A DNA stretch of 64,000 nt. Origin: Pseudaminobacter salicylatoxidans. Lineage in GTDB: Bacteria > Pseudomonadota > Alphaproteobacteria > Rhizobiales > Rhizobiaceae. The translations under genes were made by a program, and so were the position numbers. Numbering within the stretch: position 1 is the first letter of the stretch; each line of letters begins with the position of its first letter. The notes under the pieces were generated by a model. That model saw only the letters and a list, made by a program, of their open reading frames with translations. It had not been told where the DNA came from and ran no database searches. The DNA is taken from positions 62,001 through 126,000 of the forward strand of contig NZ_QGGG01000003.1 in the NCBI RefSeq assembly GCF_003148475.1. The letters are read 5' to 3'. Shown piece after piece: positions 35,815 through 45,923 of the stretch.

Positions 35815-36732
35815 CTATGCGGCTTCCTGCCGTGCGGCGGGCCGATGGAAGAACCCCGACCAGGTATAGATCGCCAGCGCCAGCCAGATCAGCCCGAATG
35901 CTGTCATGCGTACGCCGTCGAACGGTTCGTCGAAGGCGAACACGGCGATGAAGAAGATGATGGTCGGCGCGATATATTGCATGAGGCCGATGGTGGAGAG
36001 CTTGAGAAGCTTCGCACCGAAGGCGTAAAGCAGCAACGGCACCGCCGTTATCGGCCCGCAGGCCAGCAGAAGGCCGATGTCGCCTGGGCTGGAGAACACG
36101 AAATGCCCCTGCCCTTGCGCCTGCAACCACAGAATATAGGCAAAAGCCGGCAAGGCGAGAATCAGCACCTCCAGGAAGAAGCCCTGGCTCGGGCCGATCG
36201 GCAGCGTCTTGCGCAGGAAGCCATAGACCGCGAAGGTCGCCGCCAGCGCCAGCGACACCCACGGCAATCCGCCCGCGTCGAAAGCCAATATCAGCACCGC
36301 CAGGACCGCAAGGCCGATTGCGACAAGCTGGAAGCGGTTCGGCTTTTCGCCCAGCAGCACGGCCCCCATCGCCACGCTCAGCAGCGGGTTGATATAGTAG
36401 CCAAGCGCCGTTTCCAGCGTTCTGTCGACAGAGATCGCCCAGACATAGATGCCCCAGTTGCAGGTGATGAAGGCCGCCGTGACTGCCGCCATCAGCATCG
36501 TGCGCGGCGAGCGTAGCGCCACCTTCACATCCGCCGTGCGGCCAAGCACCAGCAGCGTGACGCCTGCAATGGGCAGCGACCAGAGGATGCGGTGCGCAAC
36601 CACCTCCGCCGCCGGAATATGCGCCACCAGCTTCATGAAAAGCGGCAGCGCGCCCCACAACAGATAGGCTGACAGCGCAAACAGAAAACCGCTGTTGCCT
36701 GTGGCGTCAGACGTGGTGGGCTCGGAAGTCAT
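35815..36732 (-). CDS. rarD: RarD family EamA transporter
   Basis: 305 residues with ten hydrophobic helices. The N-terminus FLFALSAYLLWGALPLFMKLVAHIPAAEVVAHRILWSLPIA is characteristic of RarD, as is LGYYINPLLSVAMGAVLLGEKPN. These proteins are drug/metabolite-type permeases whose substrate is not known. The ATG at 36732 is preceded by AGGTGG; an earlier ATG at 36768 adds 12 residues without support. It converges on the LOG gene. Confidence 0.9.
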   Translation of the reverse strand: MTSEPTTSDATGNSGFLFALSAYLLWGALPLFMKLVAHIPAAEVVAHRILWSLPIAGVTLLVLGRTADVKVALRSPRTMLMAAVTAAFITCNWGIYVWAISVDRTLETALGYYINPLLSVAMGAVLLGEKPNRFQLVAIGLAVLAVLILAFDAGGLPWVSLALAATFAVYGFLRKTLPIGPSQGFFLEVLILALPAFAYILWLQAQGQGHFVFSSPGDIGLLLACGPITAVPLLLYAFGAKLLKLSTIGLMQYIAPTIIFFIAVFAFDEPFDGVRMTAFGLIWLALAIYTWSGFFHRPAARQEAA

Positions 36733-36818
36733 GCGCCACCTATGCGCCGGTTCGTTGCCGGAAACCACCGTAAACTTTTGATGGAACGTTGACTTTCGCT
36801 TATGCCAGCGACGACGTG

Positions 36819-38435
36819 CTACTCTGCCGCCACCAGCCCTGCCATCTCGCGGTTCTTCATCAGCTTGTAGACGATCGAATCCATCAACGCCTGGAACGAG
36901 GCGTCGATGATGTTGTCGGAGACGCCCACAGTGGACCAGCGCGCGCCGGTGGAATCATGGGATTCGATCAGCACGCGGGTGATCGCCTCCGTGCCGCCAT
37001 TGAGGATACGCACCTTGTAGTCGGCCAGTTCCAGATCGGCGATTTCGTGCTGGAACCTGCCCAGATCCTTGCGCAGAGCGATGTCGAGCGCGTTGACCGG
37101 GCCATGCCCCTCGGCGACAGACATCTTCTCCTCGCCATCGACGATGACCTTGACGATGGCCTCCGACACCGTCTTCAGCGCGCCATTGGCGTCATAGCGG
37201 CGCTCGACCATGCAGCGGAACGAGGTCACCCGGAAGAAATCCGGCACCGTGTGCAGGAAGCCGCGGGCCAAGAGCTCGAAGCTGGCATCGGCGCCTTCGT
37301 AGGCGTAGCCCTGCGCCTCGCGGTCCTTGACGGCGGCGATCAGTGAATCGAGACGGCCGTCATCCTTCGGAACGTCAATGCCGCGCCGCTTCAGTTCGGC
37401 GATGAAATTGGCCTTGCCGCCCTGATCCGACACCATGACCCTGCGGCGATTGCCCACCGTTTCAGGCGGCACATGCTCGTAGGTCTGGGGCTCCTTGATG
37501 AGCGCGGAGGCATGGATGCCCGCCTTGGTCGCAAAGGCCGAAGCCCCGACATAGGGCGCCTGCGCGTTCGGCGCACGGTTGAGCAGCTCGTCGAAATTGC
37601 GCGACAGGCGCGAAATGCCTTCCAGCGCCTCGACCGAGATACCGGTTTCGAAACGCCCGGCAAAAGTGGGCTTCAGCACCAGAGTCGGGATCAGGGTGGT
37701 CAGATTGGCATTGCCGCAGCGCTCGCCGATGCCGTTCAGCGTGCCCTGGATCTGGCGCGCGCCGGCCTCCACCGCGGCAAGCGAATTCGCGACCGCCTGC
37801 CCGGTGTCGTCATGGGCGTGGATGCCAAGATTTGTGCCGGGGATGCCGGCAGCGATGACCTTGCCGACGATCTCGCCCACTTCGGAAGGCTGCGTGCCGC
37901 CATTGGTGTCGCACAGCACCACCCAGCGTGCGCCGGCTTCCAGCGCGGTGCGGGCGCAGGCCAGCGCATAGTCGGGATTTGCCTTGAACCCATCGAAGAA
38001 ATGCTCGCAATCGACCATGGTTTCGCGCCCAGCTGCCTGGGCGACCGCAAGGGAGGCAGAGATGGACTCGAGATTGTCCTCATTGCTGCAGCCCAGCGCC
38101 ACGCGCACATGGTAGTCCCAGCTCTTGGCAACGAAGCAGATCGTATCCGACTTCGCCTGCAGGAGTGTGGCCAGCCCCGGATCGTTGGAGGCCGAGACAC
38201 CCGCCCTCTTGGTCATGCCGAAAGCGGAAAACCGGGCGCGCGTGGTGCGCTTTTCGGTGAAGAAGGCGGTGTCGGTGGGGTTAGCGCCCGGATAGCCGCC
38301 CTCGACATAGTCGAGACCGAACGCATCCAGCATGGCGCTGATCGCAATCTTGTCCTCGATCGAAAAATCGACGCCCGGCGTCTGCTGGCCGTCGCGCAGT
38401 GTCGTGTCGTAGAGGTAGATGCGTTCTTTGGTCAT
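36819..38435 (-). CDS. cimA: Citramalate synthase
   Basis: 538 residues. The N-terminal catalytic barrel has DTTLRDGQQTPGVDFSIEDKIAI and HAHDDTGQAVANSLAAVEAGARQIQGT, and a LeuA-like allosteric domain ends the protein. It joins acetyl-CoA and pyruvate to give citramalate in a threonine-independent isoleucine route. The length and opening sequence match CimA of the alphaproteobacterial/archaeal type rather than LeuA. Homocitrate synthase is a less likely alternative. It is a single gene, followed on the same strand by nothing nearby. Confidence 0.9.
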   Translation of the reverse strand: MTKERIYLYDTTLRDGQQTPGVDFSIEDKIAISAMLDAFGLDYVEGGYPGANPTDTAFFTEKRTTRARFSAFGMTKRAGVSASNDPGLATLLQAKSDTICFVAKSWDYHVRVALGCSNEDNLESISASLAVAQAAGRETMVDCEHFFDGFKANPDYALACARTALEAGARWVVLCDTNGGTQPSEVGEIVGKVIAAGIPGTNLGIHAHDDTGQAVANSLAAVEAGARQIQGTLNGIGERCGNANLTTLIPTLVLKPTFAGRFETGISVEALEGISRLSRNFDELLNRAPNAQAPYVGASAFATKAGIHASALIKEPQTYEHVPPETVGNRRRVMVSDQGGKANFIAELKRRGIDVPKDDGRLDSLIAAVKDREAQGYAYEGADASFELLARGFLHTVPDFFRVTSFRCMVERRYDANGALKTVSEAIVKVIVDGEEKMSVAEGHGPVNALDIALRKDLGRFQHEIADLELADYKVRILNGGTEAITRVLIESHDSTGARWSTVGVSDNIIDASFQALMDSIVYKLMKNREMAGLVAAE

Positions 38436-38485
38436 TGTTTCTGTGCTTTCGTCGGTCCACCCGGCACATGGGGCGGCATTTCAAT

Positions 38486-39945
<1,460 letters not shown>

Positions 39946-39958
39946 TGCGCAACTCCTG

Positions 39959-40342
39959 TCATTCGGGCGTGTGACAGACGGCCTCGACATTGTTGCCGTC
40001 GGGGTCGAAGACGAAGGCGCCATAGTAATCGGGATGGTAATGCGGGCGCAGGCCCGGCGCACCATTGTCCCTGCCGCCGGCAGCGATTGCCGCCGCGTGG
40101 AATGCGTCCACCTCCGCACGCGAGCGCGCCGTAAAAGCATAGTGACGGCCCGGCCCCGTATCCGCCGCCTCATGCAGCCAGAAGGTAGGCCGGTCGCGGC
40201 CATAGCCGCCGACTTTCGCGCCGCCGGTATATTCGGCCGGCACCATCATCAGGAGCGACGCGCCAAGCGGGGCCATGGCCTTGTCGTAGAAAGCCTTCGA
40301 GGCTTCGAAATCACGCACGATTATGCCAAGATGATCGATCAT
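39959..40342 (-). CDS. VOC family (glyoxalase/bleomycin-resistance fold) protein
   Basis: 127 residues. [27 protein letters not shown] opens the first beta-alpha-beta-beta-beta unit, and [17 protein letters not shown] closes the second, with metal-ligand-like His4, His in [10 protein letters not shown], and Glu in VEAV. The substrate is unknown; glyoxalase-like enzymes, dioxygenases and resistance proteins share this fold. Its ATG overlaps the cysS stop by four bases (ATGA), which fixes the start. Confidence 0.88.
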   Translation of the reverse strand: MIDHLGIIVRDFEASKAFYDKAMAPLGASLLMMVPAEYTGGAKVGGYGRDRPTFWLHEAADTGPGRHYAFTARSRAEVDAFHAAAIAAGGRDNGAPGLRPHYHPDYYGAFVFDPDGNNVEAVCHTPE

Positions 40343-41757
40343 CGCCTTACCTCCCATGTGGTGACGCGTTCGCCGGTGGTCGGGTCCTTCCCATCCTTGA
40401 GCTGGACGCCCTGTTCCAGAAGCTCGTTGCGGATGCGGTCGGCGGAAGCCCAGTCCTTCGCCGCGATGAACGCGAGGCGCTCCGCGATCGCCCCGGCAAC
40501 GGCATCTTCGTCCACATCCGCCGCCTGAAGCTGGAAGCCGAGGAACAGGAGCGCGGATTTCAGTTCCGCCGCAGCCCTGGCGTCGGATGCAGCCTCGTTC
40601 GCCAGATGCGACATAAGCTGAAAGACCGCGCTCGTGGCCAGATCGTCGGACAGCGCCTCCACCACACCCGCCGGAACCGGCGCAGTCTCGGTCGGGGCCA
40701 TATCGGCAGCGCGCTTCCACTTGCGCAGAGTGTTTTCGGCCTCTTCAAGCTTGCGCACTGAAAAGTCTATCGGCTCGCGATAATGCGTCATCAGCATGGC
40801 CAGACGCAGCACTTCGCCCGGCCAGTTGCGGCCGCCGAATTTTTCCGTTTCCAGCAATTCGTTGATGGTGACGAAATTGCCTTCGCTCTTTGACATCTTG
40901 CGGCCTTCGACCTGCAGGAAGCCATTGTGCAGCCAGTAATTGGCCATGACAGCGGTGCCGTGGGCACAACGCGACTGGGCGATCTCGTTTTCGTGGTGCG
41001 GGAAGATCAGGTCGAGCCCGCCGCCATGAATGTCGAACACCTCGCCGAGATATGCCGCACTCATGGCCGAGCACTCGATGTGCCAGCCGGGCCGGCCCCT
41101 GCCCCACGGGCTGTCCCAGCCCGGCTCTTCGGGCGAAGAAAGCTTCCACAGCACGAAGTCGCCGGGGCTTTTCTTGTGCGCATCTACGGCGATGCGGGCC
41201 CCGGCCTGCTGCTCGTCCAGATTGCGCTTCGAAAGCTCGCCGTAATCCGGCATGGAGCCGGTGTCGAACAGAACTTCGCCAGCAGCTTCATAGGCATGGC
41301 CGCGTTCGATCAGGCTTTGAATCAGGCTGATCATGTCGGCCTTGCCATCGGCGCGGGGCTGTACGAACTCGGTCGCGCGCGGCTCATATGTGGGCGGCAG
41401 GGTGCCGAGCACCGCCACGTCCTTGTGGAACTGGTCGGCGGTCTTCTTCGTGACCTTCGCGATGGCCTCGTTGAGCGGCAGGTCGGGAAAATCGCGCAAG
41501 GCACGCGCATTGATCTTGTCGTCCACGTCGGTGATATTGCGGACATAGGTGACATGATCGTCGCCATAGAGGTGTCGCAGCAGCCGGAACATCACGTCGA
41601 AGACGATCACCGGCCGCGCATTGCCGATATGGGCGAAGTCGTAAACGGTCGGGCCGCAGACATACATGCGCACATTGTCGGGGTCGATCGGCACGAAGTC
41701 CTCCTTCGTGCGCGTCAGTGTGTTGTGGAGCCGCAAGCCCTTAAATCCGTTCGACAT
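40339..41757 (-). CDS. cysS: Cysteinyl-tRNA synthetase
   Basis: 472 residues, a class I synthetase that charges tRNA-Cys. The HIGH motif appears as HIGN in [19 protein letters not shown], and KMSKSEGNF is intact. Zinc ligands lie in VCGPT and in [33 protein letters not shown]. It is the first gene of a tightly packed four-gene minus-strand unit cysS-VOC-GFA-pip, in which consecutive genes overlap by ATGA or lie 13 bases apart. Confidence 0.98.
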   Translation of the reverse strand: MSNGFKGLRLHNTLTRTKEDFVPIDPDNVRMYVCGPTVYDFAHIGNARPVIVFDVMFRLLRHLYGDDHVTYVRNITDVDDKINARALRDFPDLPLNEAIAKVTKKTADQFHKDVAVLGTLPPTYEPRATEFVQPRADGKADMISLIQSLIERGHAYEAAGEVLFDTGSMPDYGELSKRNLDEQQAGARIAVDAHKKSPGDFVLWKLSSPEEPGWDSPWGRGRPGWHIECSAMSAAYLGEVFDIHGGGLDLIFPHHENEIAQSRCAHGTAVMANYWLHNGFLQVEGRKMSKSEGNFVTINELLETEKFGGRNWPGEVLRLAMLMTHYREPIDFSVRKLEEAENTLRKWKRAADMAPTETAPVPAGVVEALSDDLATSAVFQLMSHLANEAASDARAAAELKSALLFLGFQLQAADVDEDAVAGAIAERLAFIAAKDWASADRIRNELLEQGVQLKDGKDPTTGERVTTWEVRR

Positions 41758-42110
41758 TCAAAATCCCAGTCCGTTCGGCAATCCGCTGCAGCGGACGCGT
41801 TGAGGCTCCAGCCTGCTGGCCGGGGCGTTTGTCCTGTCGAGAGAAAAGGCGAAAACGTCCAGACCAGCGCGTGCGCTAGCCAATAATGCAAATGCCGCAA
41901 ATGGCGAAAGGCGTTTTCATGGCAAGCTTTATCGCCTCCGGCGTTTTCGGCGTCAAGTCGCAACTTGCCGAAAACCGCCGTTCTGGCGTCGCTACAACGG
42001 TCGATAAGATTTTATTAAACATGAAACCATCGGCATCTCCGGCGTCACGATTTGGTCCCAAAGCGGGCGAACGATAAGCCGGATCGAAAACCAACCAGGG
42101 GAAGGAAACA
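41758..42110. other. Structured non-coding gap between cysS and a 48-residue gene
   Basis: 353 bases with no supported gene. It should carry divergent promoters. A 63-codon open frame at 41886-42077 lacks a Shine-Dalgarno sequence and does not look like a protein. The region holds the hairpin at 41939-41980 and a direct repeat GGCGTTTTC (41910 and 41940). Confidence 0.65.
41939..41980. repeat. Long hairpin between cysS and the 48-residue gene
   Basis: CGGCGTTTTCGG (41939-41950) pairs with CCGAAAACCGCCG (41968-41980) with one bulged base, and the inside folds again as CAAGT/ACTTG around a CGCA loop. Together they make an almost continuous stem of about 17 bp. Confidence 0.5.
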
Positions 42111-42257
42111 ATGTCGGCCATGAAGAGCGAAGCAGACCGTATCCGCGCTCAATATGCGGCGCTGACCAAGCACTATCGCGCCATCGGCCCCGCGGCCATT
42201 CTTGCCGCCGTGCTGGCGGCCAAGAAGCGCAAGCCCTCAGCCAACAAGCCTGCTTGA
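42111..42257 (+). CDS. Small conserved-looking protein, 48 residues
   Basis: ATG at 42111 is preceded by AGGGGAAGG eight bases away, a strong ribosome-binding site. The protein begins MSAMKSEADRIRAQYAALTK, has a short hydrophobic stretch (AIGPAAILAAVLAA) and ends with a basic tail (KKRKPSANKPA). It may be a small membrane-associated or DNA-binding peptide; I do not recognise a named family. Its last 21 bases overlap the 3' end of the convergent lysE-type gene. Confidence 0.62.
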   Translation: MSAMKSEADRIRAQYAALTKHYRAIGPAAILAAVLAAKKRKPSANKPA

Positions 42258-42860
42258 CAGGCTGAAGCCGATACTGGTCATCACCAGCCCTATCAGCACA
42301 TCCAGCACCCGCCATGCCGACGGCCGGGCAAAGATCGGTTGCAGCAATCGCGCACCATAACCAAGCCCGAAGAACCAGACGAAGGACGCCAGCATGGCGC
42401 CCAGAGCATAGGCGAGACGGTCGGCCCCGTCATAGCGGGCCGACAGTGACCCCAGCAGCACCACCGTGTCGAGATAGACATGCGGGTTAAGGAAGGTGAA
42501 GGCCAGGCACGCGGCAACTGCCGACTTCAGGCTGGCTTCACCCACATTGGCGGCTTTCAGAACGTCGGGCCGCATCGCGCGGCGAAAGGCGATGAACGCA
42601 TAGCTGAAAAGAAACAGCGCACCGCCCACGGTGACGACATTGATGAGCACCGGCGACTGCGAGATCAGCGTGCCCAGACCTGCAACGCCGGCCGCGATCA
42701 GCACGGCATCCGAAAGCCCGCAGATCAGGCACAGAATGAACACATGCTGCTTCAACAGCCCCTGTCGCAGGATGAAGGCATTCTGCGCGCCGATGGCGAC
42801 GATGAGGGACGTGCCGAGCAGGAAGCCCGACAAAGCCGCGGTAGAGGAAGTCGAAATCAT
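42237..42860 (-). CDS. LysE/ArgO family amino-acid exporter
   Basis: 207 residues with five or six hydrophobic helices. GFLLGTSLIVAIGAQNAFILRQGLLKQHVFILCLICGLSDAVLIAAGVAGLG is the conserved N-terminal half of LysE-type exporters, and FTFLNPHVYLDTVVLLG is the second signature. It probably exports basic amino acids; lysine or arginine cannot be decided. Its end overlaps the small gene on the other strand. Confidence 0.92.
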   Translation of the reverse strand: MISTSSTAALSGFLLGTSLIVAIGAQNAFILRQGLLKQHVFILCLICGLSDAVLIAAGVAGLGTLISQSPVLINVVTVGGALFLFSYAFIAFRRAMRPDVLKAANVGEASLKSAVAACLAFTFLNPHVYLDTVVLLGSLSARYDGADRLAYALGAMLASFVWFFGLGYGARLLQPIFARPSAWRVLDVLIGLVMTSIGFSLSSRLVG

Positions 42861-42888
42861 CGAGAAAGCCGCTTGCTGGGAACCGGAA

Positions 42889-43659
42889 CTAGAAAAGCGT
42901 CATCTGCGCCGGATCGGGCGGACGTGCCTTGCCACGCTCGGCTTTAGGCGGCTCCGAGGCCGATATCAACTCGGCGCGCTCCTGAATCTCCGGCCCGACA
43001 TTTGCCACCTTGTTCACCAGATCGGAAACCGGGATCGCTTCAAAGAAATCCGGCTCGGTCGGGCGTAGCAAGTCGGCAACGTCGCGCGGCTCCTGAAAGC
43101 GGCAATCCAGCCAGCGCGAAAAGTCATGCTGATGGATCACCACGGGCATGCGCTCATGGATATGCGCAATGTCCCGGCTGGCGCCGGTGGTGAGGATCGC
43201 GCCGGTGTCCATCTCCGCCCCACCCGGCTCGGCATAGGTTTCCATCAGGCCGGCAAAGGCGATCACGCCGCCCTGCCGGGGACGGATCCAGTAGGCTTGC
43301 GTGCGCTTGCCGCCAACCTGCCGCCATTCGTAGAAACCGGAAGCGGGAATGAGGCTGCGGCGGTGGCGCATGGCGGCGCGGAACGAACTTTTCTCCGCGG
43401 CGGTTTCGGAACGCGCGTTGATCAGCAGCGGGAAGTCGCGCGTATCCTTCACCCAAGCCGGAAGCAGGCCCCAGCGCACCAGAAGCGAGCGGCGGTCGGG
43501 CAGGTTGGAGCCGGGCTGGCGCGGTTCGCCCGCCGTAACCATGAGGATTGGCTGCGTCGGCGCGATGTTGTATCGCGGCGGAAACGCCTCCAGATCGGGC
43601 ACGGAAAACGCCTCATCGACCTCTTTGGGCGTGGCAGTCAGCGCAAAACGTCCGCACAT
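42889..43659 (-). CDS. SRAP (HMCES/YedK) family abasic-site protein
   Basis: 256 residues. It begins MCGRFALT; after removal of Met, Cys2 can form a thiazolidine crosslink with abasic sites in single-stranded DNA. The conserved NARSETAAEKSSFRAAMRHRRSLIPASGFYEW segment and the active-site His in ERMPVVIHQHDFSRWLD are present. The C-terminal tail (about 30 residues) is hydrophilic and may contact other proteins. An open frame extending to 44517 is not coding before 43659. The leader, including the ribosome-binding site, is tandemly duplicated. Confidence 0.93.
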   Translation of the reverse strand: MCGRFALTATPKEVDEAFSVPDLEAFPPRYNIAPTQPILMVTAGEPRQPGSNLPDRRSLLVRWGLLPAWVKDTRDFPLLINARSETAAEKSSFRAAMRHRRSLIPASGFYEWRQVGGKRTQAYWIRPRQGGVIAFAGLMETYAEPGGAEMDTGAILTTGASRDIAHIHERMPVVIHQHDFSRWLDCRFQEPRDVADLLRPTEPDFFEAIPVSDLVNKVANVGPEIQERAELISASEPPKAERGKARPPDPAQMTLF

Positions 43660-43660
43660 T

Positions 43661-43698
43661 CCTTCACAATACCGTTTGGCCTTCACAATACCGCTTGG
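43661..43698 (-). repeat. Tandem 19-bp duplication in the SRAP leader
   Basis: CCTTCACAATACCGTTTGG (43661-43679) is followed directly by CCTTCACAATACCGCTTGG (43680-43698), 18 of 19 identical. On the minus strand each copy ends GTGAAGG, and the copy next to the gene puts GAAGG just before the start codon region. Confidence 0.8.
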
Positions 43699-43800
43699 TT
43701 CGAGGAGGCAATCTGACGGTGGAAATCCGTCACGGCAACCTGTATCGGTTGAACCGGAGGGCTCGTCCCCAGCCAAATCGGGCCGACAGGAAGGCACAAT

Positions 43801-44211
43801 ATGTCCGCACGACAGACTATACCTGCGGTTTCGGTGGCGCTGATGCGCGGCGACAGCATATTGCTGGTCAAGCGTGGCCAGGCGCCGTCGCGCGGATACT
43901 ATGCCTTTCCGGGCGGCCGCGTGGAACCCGGCGAGACCGACGAGCAGGCCGCGCGGCGGGAGCTTCTGGAGGAAACCGGGCTGGAAGTCGGCGAGATCAT
44001 GCCGTTGCGCGCCTATATGATCGAGGCGGAGCGCGACGGACGGGAAATCATCTATCGGCTGCAGGTGTTTGCCGGGCGCGATCGCGGCGGCGAGCCGCGT
44101 GCCGATACCGACGCCGAGGAGGCTGCCTTCTTCACGCTGGCCGAGATGGATGCCTTGCTCGTCACACCCTCCGTTCTGGAAGTTTCGCGCGAGCTTTTGA
44201 GCAATCGATAA
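43801..44211 (+). CDS. Nudix hydrolase
   Basis: 136 residues. The Nudix box GX5EX7REUXEEXGU is intact as GRVEPGETDEQAARRELLEETGL (about 38-60). It cleaves a nucleoside diphosphate linked to another group; the specific substrate is not apparent. The short N-terminal ARQTIPAVSVALMRGDSILLVKRG is typical of house-cleaning or ADP-ribose-type members. The ATG at 43801 is divergent from the SRAP gene, so both damage-related genes share the 141-base region between them. Confidence 0.93.
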   Translation: MSARQTIPAVSVALMRGDSILLVKRGQAPSRGYYAFPGGRVEPGETDEQAARRELLEETGLEVGEIMPLRAYMIEAERDGREIIYRLQVFAGRDRGGEPRADTDAEEAAFFTLAEMDALLVTPSVLEVSRELLSNR

Positions 44212-44269
44212 GCTGGGAATTGTGGCATCCGTGCCTTGCGGCTGACAAATTGTTTCGCCAAAAGGCGAT

Positions 44270-44644
44270 ATGCGCCGCATTTTGCTGCTTTTTACTGCGT
44301 TTCTTGTTGCCACATCGGCCGTCACACTGCCGACACGGGCTGCGGAAGCGCCCTTCGAGAACAGCCTGATGCGGCTTTCGGAAGTGCTTGGCTCGCTGCA
44401 TTTCCTGCGCAATCTGTGCGGCGAGAAAGGCACCCGGTGGCGTGATGAGATGCAGAAGCTGCTCGACGCTGAAAAGCCCGACGAAACACGGCGTGCGAAA
44501 CTGGTCGCCAGCTTCAATCGTGGTTACCGCTCGTTCGAGGGAACCTATACGAAGTGCACGCCTTCGGCCACCGAAGCAATCGCGCTTTACATGAAAGAAG
44601 GCGAGACGCTGACGAGAGAAGTTACCGACCGCTATGGGAATTAA
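44270..44644 (+). CDS. TIGR02301-type exported protein of unknown function
   Basis: 124 residues. A signal peptide (MRRILLLFTAFLVATSAVTLPTRAAEA) precedes a compact alphaproteobacterial domain: LMRLSEVLGSLHFLRNLCGEKGTRWRDEMQKLLDAEKPDETRRAKLVASFNRGYRSFEGTYTKCTP. Two cysteines (in NLCGEKG and TKCTPS) probably form a disulphide in the periplasm. The family is uncharacterised and confined largely to alphaproteobacteria. It follows the Nudix gene by 58 bases on the same strand. Confidence 0.85.
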   Translation: MRRILLLFTAFLVATSAVTLPTRAAEAPFENSLMRLSEVLGSLHFLRNLCGEKGTRWRDEMQKLLDAEKPDETRRAKLVASFNRGYRSFEGTYTKCTPSATEAIALYMKEGETLTREVTDRYGN

Positions 44645-44704
44645 GGACAGGTTTACTTTCCCTGCAATGCCGGTCGTACATGGCTTCGTCATTGTGCTAG
44701 GTTG

Positions 44705-44719
44705 TTAACGGGACATTAA
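44705..44719 (+). promoter_or_regulatory. CtrA-like box
   Basis: TTAA (44705-44708) and TTAA (44716-44719) are spaced by exactly seven bases, the TTAA-N7-TTAA pattern of full CtrA sites. It lies 53 bases before the 87-residue gene at 44772. Confidence 0.4.
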
Positions 44720-44771
44720 AGGGAAAGCTCAAGTTGGCCCGAATGCGGGTCCGGACTTGAAGGGGTAGAAG

Positions 44772-45035
44772 ATGAGTATGCAACGCGCGACCGGCGACCT
44801 TGACGAACTGGTCAGGGAAGAAAAGCGCCTGACGGCGGTAGAGTGCCACAACGAGGCGTGGGCCGAGGGTTTTTCGGCCGGTATCGAAACCGAAATCCTG
44901 GCGGAAACGGCGCTCGACACCGCTTTCTGCGAAATCCTGCGTGCCAATGGCGAAGCCGCCGCGCTCGCCTTGCTCGACCATATCCGCGAAAAAGTAATCG
45001 CCGGCGAGTTCGAACCGGAACGACTGCGGCATTGA
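44772..45035 (+). CDS. Conserved hypothetical protein, 87 residues
   Basis: A hydrophilic, helix-prone acidic protein with no membrane segment or signal peptide. Recognisable segments are REEKRLTAVECHNEAWAEGFSAGIETEILAETALDTAFCEILRANGEAAALALLDHI. I do not recognise a named family. The start has GAAGGGG a few bases away upstream at 44758-44764. A CtrA-like site precedes it. It may interact with another protein, but nothing in the sequence shows how. Confidence 0.7.
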   Translation: MSMQRATGDLDELVREEKRLTAVECHNEAWAEGFSAGIETEILAETALDTAFCEILRANGEAAALALLDHIREKVIAGEFEPERLRH

Positions 45036-45110
45036 TACATCCCCAACGCGGCCGATTCAGTGTAAAAGGCTGACCGGACACCGAATCCAAGTACGCGGAG
45101 AGGATGGGAC

Positions 45111-45896
45111 ATGCAGACAACGACGCGAAGCACATCGGGGACCTTGAAGAACAGGGGCTTCGCGACCCTTCTGTGGCTGGCCACGGCAGGTATTTTCATT
45201 CCGGGCTATTTCATCTCCACGCAACAGGCTGCCGCGCTGAGCGAGATAAAGCGCGAGGAATTGCCTGCAACGCCGGCCGCCCCGGCCGAAACGCAGACCG
45301 CGCCGGACCAGGCCGCGCCGCCCGCCGACGAGCAGACGCCTTCGGAAGCTCCCGATCCGGATGAAGCCGAACCCAGCCAGGTGACACCGGCGACCCCGCA
45401 TCTGGGCGAAGATCCGAACGCACCGCTGCCCGAAATCATCTACGACATAAGCAAGCTTCCCGAGCCGGTGCAGAATATGCGCCAGCAGCTTCTGGATGTG
45501 GCCCGGAGCGGCGATCCGGAAAAGCTGCGCGCACTGCTCGTCACCACAGGCGATGATGCGACCCAGCTTTCAGTGATTGGCCTGGACGAAGACCCGATCA
45601 CGTTCCTCAAGGATCAGTCCGGCGACAAGAACGGCGAGGAAATCCTTGCCATTATCGAGAACCTGCTGAACGCGGGCTATGTCCATCTCGAAGCCGGCAC
45701 GCCGGAAGAGGTCTATGCCTGGCCCTACTTCTTCGGCATGCCGCTCGACCGGCTCACCGCGCGCCAGCGCGTGGAACTGTTCAAGATCGTGACCGCCGGC
45801 GACTATGAGGACATGAAGAGCTACGGCGTCTACAACTTCTACCGCCTCGGCATTACGCCGGAAGGCAAATGGGCGTTCTTCGTGGCCGGCGAATGA
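45111..45896 (+). CDS. Exported protein of unknown function with Pro/Ala-rich linker
   Basis: 261 residues. A hydrophobic segment (GFATLLWLATAGIFIPGYFI, about 16-36) acts as a signal anchor or signal peptide. A linker rich in Ala, Pro, Glu and Asp runs to about residue 110. The C-terminal domain (about 115-261) has LPEPVQNMRQQLLDVARSGDPEKLRALL and the end sequence YNFYRLGITPEGKWAFFVAGE. The layout resembles periplasmic proteins anchored in the envelope; no known domain is recognised. A terminator follows the stop. Confidence 0.75.
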   Translation: MQTTTRSTSGTLKNRGFATLLWLATAGIFIPGYFISTQQAAALSEIKREELPATPAAPAETQTAPDQAAPPADEQTPSEAPDPDEAEPSQVTPATPHLGEDPNAPLPEIIYDISKLPEPVQNMRQQLLDVARSGDPEKLRALLVTTGDDATQLSVIGLDEDPITFLKDQSGDKNGEEILAIIENLLNAGYVHLEAGTPEEVYAWPYFFGMPLDRLTARQRVELFKIVTAGDYEDMKSYGVYNFYRLGITPEGKWAFFVAGE

Positions 45897-45923
45897 GGCC
45901 GCCAGTTTTGCCGAACTGAATCA

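Noticed and set aside
41886-42077. A 63-codon plus-strand frame in the cysS upstream gap
   Set aside because: No Shine-Dalgarno sequence, overlaps the hairpin region, and the composition is not protein-like.
42889-44517. A 542-codon frame containing the SRAP gene with a long N-terminal extension
   Set aside because: The extension is antisense to the Nudix gene, and catalytic Cys2 demands that the protein begin at MCGRF (43659).
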